A DNA stretch of 12,416 nucleotides. Origin: an uncultured Lachnospiraceae bacterium. Lineage in GTDB: Bacteria; Bacillota; Clostridia; Lachnospirales; Lachnospiraceae. The translations under genes were made by a program, and so were the position numbers. Below, piece by piece: positions 5,630 through 12,326 of the stretch (positions within the stretch are counted from its first letter, which is position 1; each line of letters opens with the position of its first letter). Location of the stretch: contig CAJUFQ010000054.1 of NCBI GenBank assembly GCA_910585625.1, positions 1 to 12,416 on the forward strand. Reading direction: 5' to 3'. Below the pieces are notes generated by a model. It was not told the DNA's origin and searched no databases. It saw only the letters and a program-made list of their open reading frames with translations.

Positions 5630-7810
5630 TTACTCGTTTGTTACAAGCTGTGTATAGACGCCGCCTCTGGCGTACAGCTCATCATGTGTCCCGCGCTCTA
5701 CAACTTCTCCGTTATCAAGCACGATAATTTCATCGCAGTCGCGTATGGTCGATAACCGATGCGCCACGACAATACAAGTGATTCCGCGGTCTTTGATGGA
5801 TCTTACAACCTCAAATTCTGTTTTTGCATCAAGCGCAGAAGTAGCCTCGTCAAGAATGATGATGGTAGGATCTTGGGCTAACACACGGGCAATCTCCATT
5901 CGCTGCCGCTGGCCTCCTGAAAAGTCCTTGCCACCCTCGGTGATTTTGTAACTGTAGCCGCCGTCACGCCGCATAATATCCTCATGAAGCTGCGCGTCAC
6001 GCGCGGCCATGATTATCTCAAAATCCTCTATCGAATCGTCCCACATTTTGATATTGTTCGCGATTGTATCCTCAAACAAAATGATATCCTGATCGACCAC
6101 CGCCAACGATCCGGTAAAAACACTTCTGTCAATTTTTTCTATGGGCTTTCCGTCAAATAAGATTTCGCCTTCCCAGGGATTGTAAAGCCCCGATATCAGC
6201 TTCGACAGCGTGGATTTTCCGCAGCCTGATGTGCCGACAAAGGCCACGCGGCTTCCGGTTTTAAGGGTCAAATTAAAGTCCCTGATTAGAGGCTCTGCAA
6301 GACGCGAATAGCCGAACGTGACGTTTTTAAGTTCCACGCTGCCCGATAATTTGCTATACTTTGCATCCTCTGAAATCCCATCTCTGCTGCAATTCACATC
6401 CGTTGGGTATTCCATCACATCCTCCACACGCTCCATCTGCGTGCGCATTTCCTGGAACGTCTGTCCCGCCGAAATCAACGTCTGCGCGGGTTTGGTAAAA
6501 GAACCTAAAAAACCCTGAAACGCCATGATCATGCCCACTGTAAATTTCCCATCTATTGTAAAATAAACTCCGAGTATCAGTACGGCGATATTCGCCAGCG
6601 ACGCCACAAGCTCAGGAATCATACCAAGATACTGATTAAGACGTTCAAAACGCACCTGCTGGGTATTCACGCTGGCCTGATAGCCCGCCCACTTCTCAAA
6701 AAATCCATTCTCTGCTCCGCTGGCCTTGATGGTTTCCACCATTTCAATCCCCGCCACGGTAGCTCCGGCGAGTTTTCCCGCGTCGCGCATCTGTACTCGT
6801 GTAATGTTAATGCGCTTATGGGATATAATCTTTGAGACCACAAGATTGATTACGATAGAGACCACCCCCACCAGCGTCAGAATCGGGTTGTAGCGGAGCA
6901 TTACAGCAAAATAAAACACCAGCATAACCGTGTTTAACGCCAACGGCGCGAAAGTCTCTACCAATGACTGTGCAACCGCAGCGTTCATTCTCTGCCTCTG
7001 CTGAATATCCCCCGCCATGCGCTGGGAGAAAAATTCCATCGGCATACGAAGAACCTTCCACATATAAGCGGTACTTCCGACCGCTGAAAGCTGACCGTTT
7101 ATTTTCAGCGAATAAACAGCCTTAATCCATTCCACAATAAGCTGTATCACGCTTATTCCTCCAAGCGCGAAAATAAACGGCAAAAACCATTCCGGGTTTT
7201 CGCCGGTAAGCAGCCTATCCAGGAATATCCGCGAGAATGCCGGGGTGATAATCCCCAACAGAGCAGTAATCAGCGTTGTCAGCGCAACAAACACCATCGC
7301 CGTTTCCGCCTCTTTCAGCCGTTTTTTCGCGAATTTCAGTATGCTTTTGGGGGCTCCGCCCGGCTCGAAGTTCTCCGAAGGCTCGAACATCAGACAAATC
7401 CCCGTAAAAAACTTGTCAAATATTTCCATCGGTACGGAATAACTCCCTTTTGCAGGGTCGTTAAGGTATGCCTTGCTGCCCTTGAAGCCGTCCAGCACTA
7501 CAAAATGATTGAAATTCCAATGAATGATACAGGGAAATTTTCCATTCTCCTTTAAACTCTCCGGCTCATAGCGATAGCCCTTTGCGACCAAACCATAGCT
7601 GCGTGCTGCTTTTAGGATGTTTTTCGCGTTGGAACCGTCACGCGATACGCCGCAGTCGGCGCGTATCTGCTCAAGCGGTATCCATCTTCCATAATATGCA
7701 AGGATCATCGTGAGAGAAGCCGCGCCGCACTCCAGCGCTTCCATCTGCATTACCACAGGAACTTTCGCCTTACCCTTTCTGACAGGCTGCTTTATCTTTT
7801 TCGTCCCCAT
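5630..7810 (-). CDS. C39-peptidase ABC transporter of an NHLM/NHLP bacteriocin system
   Basis: A 726-residue peptidase-containing ABC transporter (PCAT). Residues 15-145 form the C39 cysteine protease: oxyanion Gln22, nucleophile Cys28 in LECGAAS, His102 in NFNHFVVLDG and Asp118 in NDPAKG. It would remove double-glycine leaders on the cytosolic side while the peptide is exported. The transmembrane domain spans about 165-440, with several hydrophobic helices. The nucleotide-binding domain has Walker A GTSGCGKS (526-533), signature SGGQR (631-635), Walker B IIILDEA (650-656) and switch His684. All catalytic residues are present. It starts 15 bases after the adaptor gene, with a GAGAGGAG site. 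Its predicted cut site is the Gly-Gly at the leader-core boundary of the precursor at 2940-3266, and possibly the Ala-Gly of the small protein at 1229-1414. Confidence 0.95.
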   Translation of the reverse strand: MGTKKIKQPVRKGKAKVPVVMQMEALECGAASLTMILAYYGRWIPLEQIRADCGVSRDGSNAKNILKAARSYGLVAKGYRYEPESLKENGKFPCIIHWNFNHFVVLDGFKGSKAYLNDPAKGSYSVPMEIFDKFFTGICLMFEPSENFEPGGAPKSILKFAKKRLKEAETAMVFVALTTLITALLGIITPAFSRIFLDRLLTGENPEWFLPFIFALGGISVIQLIVEWIKAVYSLKINGQLSAVGSTAYMWKVLRMPMEFFSQRMAGDIQQRQRMNAAVAQSLVETFAPLALNTVMLVFYFAVMLRYNPILTLVGVVSIVINLVVSKIISHKRINITRVQMRDAGKLAGATVAGIEMVETIKASGAENGFFEKWAGYQASVNTQQVRFERLNQYLGMIPELVASLANIAVLILGVYFTIDGKFTVGMIMAFQGFLGSFTKPAQTLISAGQTFQEMRTQMERVEDVMEYPTDVNCSRDGISEDAKYSKLSGSVELKNVTFGYSRLAEPLIRDFNLTLKTGSRVAFVGTSGCGKSTLSKLISGLYNPWEGEILFDGKPIEKIDRSVFTGSLAVVDQDIILFEDTIANNIKMWDDSIEDFEIIMAARDAQLHEDIMRRDGGYSYKITEGGKDFSGGQRQRMEIARVLAQDPTIIILDEATSALDAKTEFEVVRSIKDRGITCIVVAHRLSTIRDCDEIIVLDNGEVVERGTHDELYARGGVYTQLVTNE

Positions 7811-7825
7811 CTTCAGACTCTCCTC

Positions 7826-8308
7826 TCAATTCAGAATAAACGACATCGGCGATACGCTTTCTGTCACGATTTCAGTCTTGTATGTACCGTCTGGAATATC
7901 CACATCCGCGCTTATCTCATACATCCACTCACCTTCGGAAAAACCTCCAAGATGCATCAAATAGGAATCCATATCCGCGCTTACGGCAATCGGCCGTTCG
8001 GAAATTTCTGAGACAGCAAATTCATTCCCATCTACCTTTACCACCATTCCCGTTTTAATCTTAGCTGCATCTTCCTCCGTAACATAACAGATAAAAATGC
8101 CGTTTTCGCACGCCCCCGCGGAAAAGACCTTGCTTTCAAGACGCCCGAAAATTCCCCAGACGCATACCCCGGCCAGCAAAACAATTACCGCCGCCAGCAT
8201 CATCCATACGCTCGGATTGGATACGCGTATATAATCATTTAGCTGCTCGGGAGAAGAAACGCGGGCAATACTTGATTTACGAAAGATTTGTTTTCCTTCA
8301 TACTTCAT
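7826..8308 (-). CDS. short HlyD-like secretion adaptor of the NHLP system
   Basis: A 160-residue single-pass membrane protein, first gene of the export operon. Residues 13-33 (ARVSSPEQLNDYI and following) and the membrane helix at about 34-54 ending WGIFGRLESK match the N-terminus of NHLP-system HlyD-family secretion proteins. Residues about 73-108 (VTEEDAAKIKTGMVVKVDG) resemble the beta-barrel part of membrane-fusion proteins. Most HlyD relatives also have a lipoyl-like half and a long coiled coil; both are missing here, so the protein is short. In a Gram-positive cell with no outer membrane this may suffice to dock the exporter. The ATG at 8306-8308 is chosen over an in-frame start 33 bases upstream because GGAGG lies 5 bases before it. 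There is no frameshift, so it looks like a natural short form. Confidence 0.8.
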   Translation of the reverse strand: MKYEGKQIFRKSSIARVSSPEQLNDYIRVSNPSVWMMLAAVIVLLAGVCVWGIFGRLESKVFSAGACENGIFICYVTEEDAAKIKTGMVVKVDGNEFAVSEISERPIAVSADMDSYLMHLGGFSEGEWMYEISADVDIPDGTYKTEIVTESVSPMSFILN

Positions 8309-8350
8309 GTCAACCTCCAGCTTTTTTATGTTTTGGCACAATTATTTAAC

Positions 8351-8378
8351 ATTATAAATTAAACCATAAAAAAAACAA
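8351..8378 (-). promoter_or_regulatory. promoter of the export operon
   Basis: On the minus strand a perfect TATAAT (8351-8356) lies 16 bases from a weak -35 TTGTTT (8373-8378), 42 bases before the adaptor start. The poor -35 box beside the direct repeats at 8381-8414 is the usual layout of an activator-dependent promoter. Confidence 0.6.
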
Positions 8379-8380
8379 CC

Positions 8381-8414
8381 TATCTGCCAAAAATATCACT
8401 TATCTGCCAAAAAT
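8381..8414. promoter_or_regulatory. two 14-bp direct repeats with 20-bp period, likely activator binding site
   Basis: TATCTGCCAAAAAT occurs identically at 8381-8394 and 8401-8414, a 20-bp period with a 6-base gap. On the minus strand it reads ATTTTTGGCAGATA and abuts the -35 box of the export operon promoter. Repeats two helical turns apart next to a weak -35 box are typical of response-regulator activators of peptide export operons. No such regulator is encoded in the window, and I saw no other copy of the repeat. Confidence 0.6.
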
Positions 8415-8558
8415 GACATGAAAACAGTGGAAAATTATGTATCGGACTCCTCACTTCACCATGCCTGTCCACGACTATCGTAACGGCTCCTGCGGCTGTG
8501 ATGATTCACATGATTGGCAGAAAGAGGATATTCGGAAAATCATAAGGAGAAAAAATCA

Positions 8559-8852
8559 ATGGAAACCAAAAGAATTACATATTGGGATATTCCTGCAACA
8601 GGCAAAATCGCAAAAGCCATTCCGCCAGGGAAAAGAATAAGCTCGCCCGAAGGTGCAGTGCAGGGAATCGGATATGGATTCCACCGCTACGCAGGGCCAA
8701 AGCCACCGAAAAGAAAATCTTATAGATACTGTTTGACGATTTACGCGCTGGATTGCAAGCTCAATCTGGCCCCATCTTCCACCAAACGGAACGTCTTAGC
8801 AAAGGCAAACAGCCATATTATCCAGCAAGGAGAAATTTTATGGCTTTTTTGA
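8559..8852 (+). pseudogene. C-terminal half of a YbhB/YbcL (PEBP / Raf-kinase-inhibitor-like) protein
   Basis: This is the only plus-strand coding signal I trust. The 97-residue frame begins at an ATG with AAGGAG 9 bases upstream and contains DIPATGKIAKAIPPG, GAVQGIGYGFHRYAGPKPP, YRYCLTIYALDCKLNL and HIIQQGEILWLF. In order these match the second half of bacterial YbhB/YbcL proteins (the IPA turn, GPxPP loop, HRY/LYALD strand and C-terminal helix). Full members are about 150-180 aa; the first half, with the ligand-binding Asp and His residues, is absent. The upstream 140 bases hold no matching sequence in any frame that I could see. The frame is intact but the domain cannot fold normally, so it is best called a truncated remnant. 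It points away from the RiPP operon and is probably unrelated to it. Confidence 0.65.
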
Positions 8853-9070
8853 GCCAGGCAACCGGTGAACATGGACAACAACATGGCCGCTATCCCCAGA
8901 ACAAGATAGACCGCCTGCGTTTCTTTTGTATCCTTCTCTTATCATCTTCTAGCAGCAAACGGGCAGCGGGAAGCTCACACAATAGATTAATAGATATGAA
9001 TTTTAATCCCATGCACTGTCGCTTGCGGTGAGGATATTGGCTTATATCCTTTTACGTTCAAAATCACTTC
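8853..9070. other. non-coding stretch with a possible membrane-protein fragment
   Basis: There is no credible gene. On the minus strand about 8855-8939 reads as a hydrophobic segment (QAVYLVLGIAAMLLSMF within it) bounded upstream by two in-frame stops and running into the antisense of the PEBP remnant. This could be a transporter scrap, but it is too short to name. GGATAT/ATATCC (9032-9037 and 9044-9049) form a weak 6-bp hairpin just past the GrpB-like gene. The stretch from 8415 to 8558 likewise holds no gene I recognise. The whole gap looks like decayed sequence. Confidence 0.35.
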
Positions 9071-9637
9071 TCACATGTACCTATCCTTATATTTTTCTTT
9101 TGCTTTTTGAGTATATTTGGATACAAATTCATGTTTAGCATTTGTATATCCATCCCGGTTATGTTCATATAATTTCCAAAGCGATAACTTTAATGTTTCA
9201 TACTCTTTTGCTATCATTAAATTATCATTCAAATAATCCCGGAAATACAATTCGTCATTATTCCCCCAATGCCTCAAATGTAAGTGATATACTTTCTCTG
9301 CAAAACCATTTTCTGTATATCCTCTATTAAAAGATATGTCTTGTTCACCTTCTGCCATACAGATATATCCATTTTGCACAATTAAATCTTTCACCTTACA
9401 TATAGCATTTTCCAAAGGTATCTCAACAAGAATATCAATAATCGGCTTCGCCCAAATATGTTCTATTGCGGTGCTTCCCATATGGCTTATCCTTGCATTG
9501 TTACCTGTCAGAAAAGCGCTTATCCTTTGATATTCCTCATCGTACCACGTATTCCAGCTCTCATCATGTTCTGATAAAAAAATAGGAAATAACTGCCATA
9601 ATTCCTCCAGTGTCATTTCGGATAATTTTTTTGACAT
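9071..9637 (-). CDS. GrpB family (UPF0157) protein, nucleotidyltransferase-fold
   Basis: A 188-residue protein with the family hallmarks ISHMGSTAI (about 50-58) and KPIIDILVEIP (64-74), followed by HLHLRHWGNNDELYFRDYL and a helical Lys-rich C-terminus. GrpB/UPF0157 proteins have a nucleotidyltransferase-like fold: the GST stretch and the following acidic residue correspond to the polymerase-beta-type active site. Their substrate is generally not known, and some are fused to CoaE. The ATG at 9635-9637 is preferred over an in-frame GTG 12 bases upstream because GGAGG lies 5 bases before it. It is soluble, with no signal peptide. It sits 128 bases after the DUF2461 gene in the same direction, separated by a weak hairpin. 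No link to the peptide locus is apparent; it is probably chromosomal background. Confidence 0.85.
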   Translation of the reverse strand: MSKKLSEMTLEELWQLFPIFLSEHDESWNTWYDEEYQRISAFLTGNNARISHMGSTAIEHIWAKPIIDILVEIPLENAICKVKDLIVQNGYICMAEGEQDISFNRGYTENGFAEKVYHLHLRHWGNNDELYFRDYLNDNLMIAKEYETLKLSLWKLYEHNRDGYTNAKHEFVSKYTQKAKEKYKDRYM

Positions 9638-9680
9638 ACAAACCTCCACATAAATCTATCTGCACGATTAAATTATAATA

Positions 9681-9704
9681 GGACGCATCTTTTAGGATAC
9701 GCCC
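9681..9704. terminator. weak hairpin between the DUF2461 and GrpB genes
   Basis: GGACGCATC (9681-9689) pairs with GATACGCCC (9696-9704) over 9 positions, two of them G:U in the minus-strand RNA, around a 6-base loop. The minus-strand sequence after it is A/T-rich but not a clean T-run; on the plus strand a T-rich tail follows to 9719. It may partly end the sigma-DUF2461 transcript. Confidence 0.35.
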
Positions 9705-9718
9705 TTGCATTTCTTTTT

Positions 9719-9787
9719 TCATGGCAGGACTTTATAGCTGCCAATAGCCCAATCTGAATATTCGGCTACCTTGTCGGCATCTGAAAT
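9719..9787 (-). pseudogene. possible S-layer homology (SLH) domain scrap overlapping the DUF2461 3' end
   Basis: In a different frame from the DUF2461 gene, the minus strand reads SDADKVAEYSDWAIGSYKVL then P and a stop. The pattern DAxKVxxYxxWAIG resembles the first half of an SLH cell-wall-anchoring motif. It starts within the last codons of DUF2461 and has no start codon. If real, the DUF2461 tail has recombined onto an SLH protein fragment. The match is only about 22 residues, so this is tentative. Confidence 0.22.
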
Positions 9788-10449
9788 CCCACAAGCGCTT
9801 TGTTTAAATAATCATTAAACGGTTTCATGATTCGGAAAATCTCCGCTGCCTTCGCCGGAAATGTTGCCGCATCGCTCAATTCTTCGTCCTTTAACGGATA
9901 TTCCAGATACCAACTCTTGAATTTAAGATATTCTGCTTGAGGATGTTCTTTCTCATATCCTGCCGGAACTTTCTTTAATGCTGTCCCTTGTACCGTAAAA
10001 TATTTTTCAAATTCCGGGTCATGTATAACTGCCTCCCACGCTTCGCCATTCTGGGCAATATAATCCCGTATCATCTTTGTTGCATCCTTAAACATATCTG
10101 CAAACAGCCCGCCTCCTAAAAAAGACTGGTTTCCCGGCTTAATCATCAGGTAATATCCGACAGGAACCGGAAGCTTGCCCTTTGATGAAATATGGGCGCG
10201 GAAAGCCGGATTATACGGCGATTTGTCATGGCTGAAACGGGTATCCCTTACAATCTTAAACGTAAGGTCTTTGGGATTATTGTGTAAAATACTGCTGTCA
10301 TATTTACCGATTTCCAACATCAATTCCTGCAATAATTGTTCAAATTCAGCATTTGCGTTCTTATAATCTTCCTTATTCGCATGATACCATTCACGGTTGT
10401 TATTCATGCTTAATGCCGTTAAATAATCAATAATGTACTGTGTATTCAT
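9766..10449 (-). CDS. DUF2461 (TIGR02453) family protein
   Basis: A 227-residue soluble protein of the DUF2461 family, function unknown. Recognised by NREWYHANKEDY near the start (about 18-29), LTFKIVRDTRFSHDKSPYNP (62-81), YYLMIKPGNQSFLGGG (99-114) and an aromatic-rich C-terminal region with YLKFKSWYLEYPL. Length is typical of the family. The start has AAGGAG about 10 bases upstream. It begins 15 bases after the stop of the upstream sigma factor gene with no terminator between, so the two form an operon. The last residues (GFQMPTR) look like read-through beyond the usual end, because another frame at this spot resembles an SLH scrap. No catalytic residues are established for this family, and no role in the RiPP system is suggested by position. 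Confidence 0.88.
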   Translation of the reverse strand: MNTQYIIDYLTALSMNNNREWYHANKEDYKNANAEFEQLLQELMLEIGKYDSSILHNNPKDLTFKIVRDTRFSHDKSPYNPAFRAHISSKGKLPVPVGYYLMIKPGNQSFLGGGLFADMFKDATKMIRDYIAQNGEAWEAVIHDPEFEKYFTVQGTALKKVPAGYEKEHPQAEYLKFKSWYLEYPLKDEELSDAATFPAKAAEIFRIMKPFNDYLNKALVGFQMPTR

Positions 10450-10464
10450 AATCTGTCTTCTCCT

Positions 10465-11316
10465 TTATGATCTCTGGATAATCGAAAGCTGTGTGGAATC
10501 CAAAAATTCCTGTATCAGATGCCGCGTGCGTTCAGAGGACTGATAAGGCCTACAGAACGAAAAATCCTGTGACAAGTCATCAATATCTTCCATCGCATTC
10601 TTCACGTCCATCATGGTCTGAATAGGGATTTCCGTGGCTGACATGTAATCCAGCTGCATTGGATTTATACGATGGCTTTGTATTGCATAATTCACCCTGT
10701 CTTTGCATTTACATTTTCCACTGCCATATTCTCCACAATATTGCCCAAGAAAGTCTGCCATTTTTTTGCGTATCCTGGAAAGCCGCTGACGATACGCCTC
10801 GGGCGTCATTTCCAAAATATCACCCGCGATACGGCTGTCAATCTTAAACATCGTGCCCAAGATAAAAATGCATCTGCTTTCTACATCAAGGCACTGCAGC
10901 ATCACATTGGTACAAGACATTTTCAGTTCTTCGGCTAATATATCCTTCTCCACATTCTGCGTCAAATCGGGCACGTCTTGTATTTTTCCGTTTTCTATAT
11001 CATCTCCATAATACTCGAAGCTCAACGGATAGTGAGCGAACATATGCTTTTTGTAATTTTTCAGGTGGTTCGTAGCAATGCTGAATACCCATGTTGTAAA
11101 TAAACTGTCACCTCGGAAAGAGGATAGATGGGTAATCATCTTCAACAAGATATCCTGCGTGGCATCTTCCGCATCTGCAAATGTGCCAAGCATCCGCAAA
11201 GATAGATTGAATACAATGTCCTGCATTCCTGCAACAAGGGTTTCAAGGGCTTTTTTATCCCCCGCTGTGGCTCCATTAACCAAAGCCTGCAATTCCTCAT
11301 TCGTTTTTTTATTCAT
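10465..11316 (-). CDS. large ECF-type sigma factor with Cys-containing C-terminal extension
   Basis: A 283-residue sigma-70 family protein. Region 2 covers about 20-90, with MLGTFADAEDATQDILLKM and FRGDSLFTTWVFSIATNHLK. Region 4 covers about 125-190, with a helix-turn-helix IAGDILEMTPEAYRQRLSRI. Typical ECF factors are 160-200 aa; this one continues for about 90 residues with Cys194, Cys202 and Cys204 (CGEYGSGKCKC) followed by RVNYAI and INPMQLDYM. A Cys-x(n)-Cys-x-Cys stretch then RVxxAI is a pattern I recall from extended ECF factors, where the extension may act as a built-in metal- or redox-sensitive regulator. No anti-sigma gene is adjacent. GGAGG precedes the ATG by about 9 bases. It leads the DUF2461 operon. 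It is a different gene type from the cluster sigma factor at 736-1236. Confidence 0.85.
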   Translation of the reverse strand: MNKKTNEELQALVNGATAGDKKALETLVAGMQDIVFNLSLRMLGTFADAEDATQDILLKMITHLSSFRGDSLFTTWVFSIATNHLKNYKKHMFAHYPLSFEYYGDDIENGKIQDVPDLTQNVEKDILAEELKMSCTNVMLQCLDVESRCIFILGTMFKIDSRIAGDILEMTPEAYRQRLSRIRKKMADFLGQYCGEYGSGKCKCKDRVNYAIQSHRINPMQLDYMSATEIPIQTMMDVKNAMEDIDDLSQDFSFCRPYQSSERTRHLIQEFLDSTQLSIIQRS

Positions 11317-11337
11317 AGATTTTTACCTCCTACTTAA

Positions 11338-11400
11338 TTAGACAACGTTCCCCAGTCTGTGTGACAGAAAAGAATAATTTTTTTGTCTAAGTTCATTTTA
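11338..11400. promoter_or_regulatory. nested inverted repeats upstream of the extended sigma gene
   Basis: TTAGACAA (11338-11345) and TTGTCTAA (11393-11400) are perfect 8-bp inverted arms 47 bases apart. Between them TCTGTGTGACAGA (11356-11368) is a smaller palindrome with 5-bp arms. On the minus strand TGTCACA (11361-11367) followed 15 bases later by TGTC resembles the boxes of some ECF promoters, so the factor may drive its own gene. An operator or autoregulated promoter fits; which one is not decidable here. Confidence 0.4.
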
Positions 11401-11430
11401 ACAGGATGAATTTCGGCACTTCTGTACTTT

Positions 11431-11459
11431 ACTATAATTTATCCAATTTCTCCTGACAA
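11431..11459 (-). promoter_or_regulatory. vegetative-type promoter for the extended sigma-DUF2461 operon
   Basis: On the minus strand TTGTCA (11454-11459) and TATAGT (11431-11436) are exactly 17 bases apart, both close to consensus, about 115 bases before the sigma ATG. It lies between the end of the AbiE remnant and the inverted repeats. Confidence 0.55.
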
Positions 11460-11465
11460 GTCAAC

Positions 11466-12326
11466 TTAGCAATCCATCCATGTGCCTGAACTGCTGTTCC
11501 ATTCTTTATCCCATTCTCCCTCATCCACTATCGCATCAAACACTGGCTCAAGGAATATCTGCATCTCCTTAATAACCACTGCAAACTCCAGCGTATCATT
11601 TTTCATATTTTTCAAAAAATATCTCCACCGCTTCTGCATATCTTCATCTTCGGAAAGCGCCAGAACACGCTTAAAACTATCCCTGTCATAAGGTGTTTCT
11701 CTTTTCTTCAATGTTTCAAAAATTGCCGCCCGCAACTTCACTCCCTCAAAATCGAATGTTCTTGCCAGATAATATATATCATAAAAGTCTTTCATCCTGC
11801 CAGTCAATTCAAATCGCTGCAAGATAGCGTCAAATTTCTCTGCTATCGTACTTTCCAAAGAATAAGTTTTTATCACCGGCTTTTCAAAATCTGGAAGCTG
11901 CGTGTTAATTCTCCTTTCCTCCGCTTTCGGCACAATAACATCTCCCACACCAATATCCACATTAAAAGGCACACGGACATTTTTTATCTGACCGATAATT
12001 TGAGTGCTGATGCCGTGGTATTTCCTCTGTGGGGAAATTTCTTCAAATCCCTTTGCTGTCATGGAAACAATATGAACTTCTTGTAAATCAATTTCCCCTT
12101 TGGTTTTTCCAATGAAAAGCAGCTCTGGCTCAACCCGATAAGCCTTAATGAAAGGATAATCTATATTTGTACGTTTTCTGGAAGTATTTTTGTCAATGCT
12201 AATATTCCATTCAGCAGGATTCCTGTCACTATATCTATAATAAAAAAGAGCTGTTTCCATACAAAGAACTGCATCAGGAAACAGGCGGTTGACAATAACC
12301 ACCTCACTTGTACCATCGTCTTCCAC
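11466..12326 (-). pseudogene. AbiEi-AbiEii deletion fusion (type IV toxin-antitoxin remnant)
   Basis: One 286-codon frame joins two genes that are normally separate neighbours. Residues 1-86 match the middle of an AbiEi-type antitoxin (RLFPDAVLCMETALFYYRYS, NPAEWNISIDKN, GKTKGEIDLQEVHI). From about residue 95 the sequence is the C-terminal half of an AbiEii nucleotidyltransferase-type toxin (RKYHGISTQIIGQIKN, FNVDIGVGDVIVPK, YSLESTIAEKFDAIL, GRMKDFYDIYYLART). The join falls near 12029-12071. The AbiEi C-terminus and the AbiEii N-terminus with its GGT/DxD catalytic residues are gone, so toxin activity is not expected. The 5' end is also damaged: the GTG at 12324-12326 has no good ribosome binding site, the frame upstream (23 codons with EKIKRGCYHW) meets a stop at 12396-12398, and ILRDFIKYQ lies in another frame at 12380-12406. 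This indicates a pseudogene. Confidence 0.75.

Noticed and set aside
8381..8414. Repeat pair considered as a CRISPR fragment
   Set aside because: There are only two copies, the gap is 6 bases rather than a spacer of about 30, no cas genes are present, and the pair sits beside a promoter.
8437..8640. A 67-codon plus-strand open frame upstream of the PEBP remnant
   Set aside because: It runs out of frame with the recognisable PEBP sequence, has no clear ribosome binding site and no family resemblance.
9032..9053. GGATAT/ATATCC hairpin followed by TTTT
   Set aside because: The 6-bp A/T-rich stem is weak and the T-run is on the plus strand, where no complete gene needs it.
9672..9677. TATAAT on the minus strand before the GrpB gene
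   Set aside because: At a usual distance the -35 position reads GTATCC, far from consensus, so I do not call a promoter.
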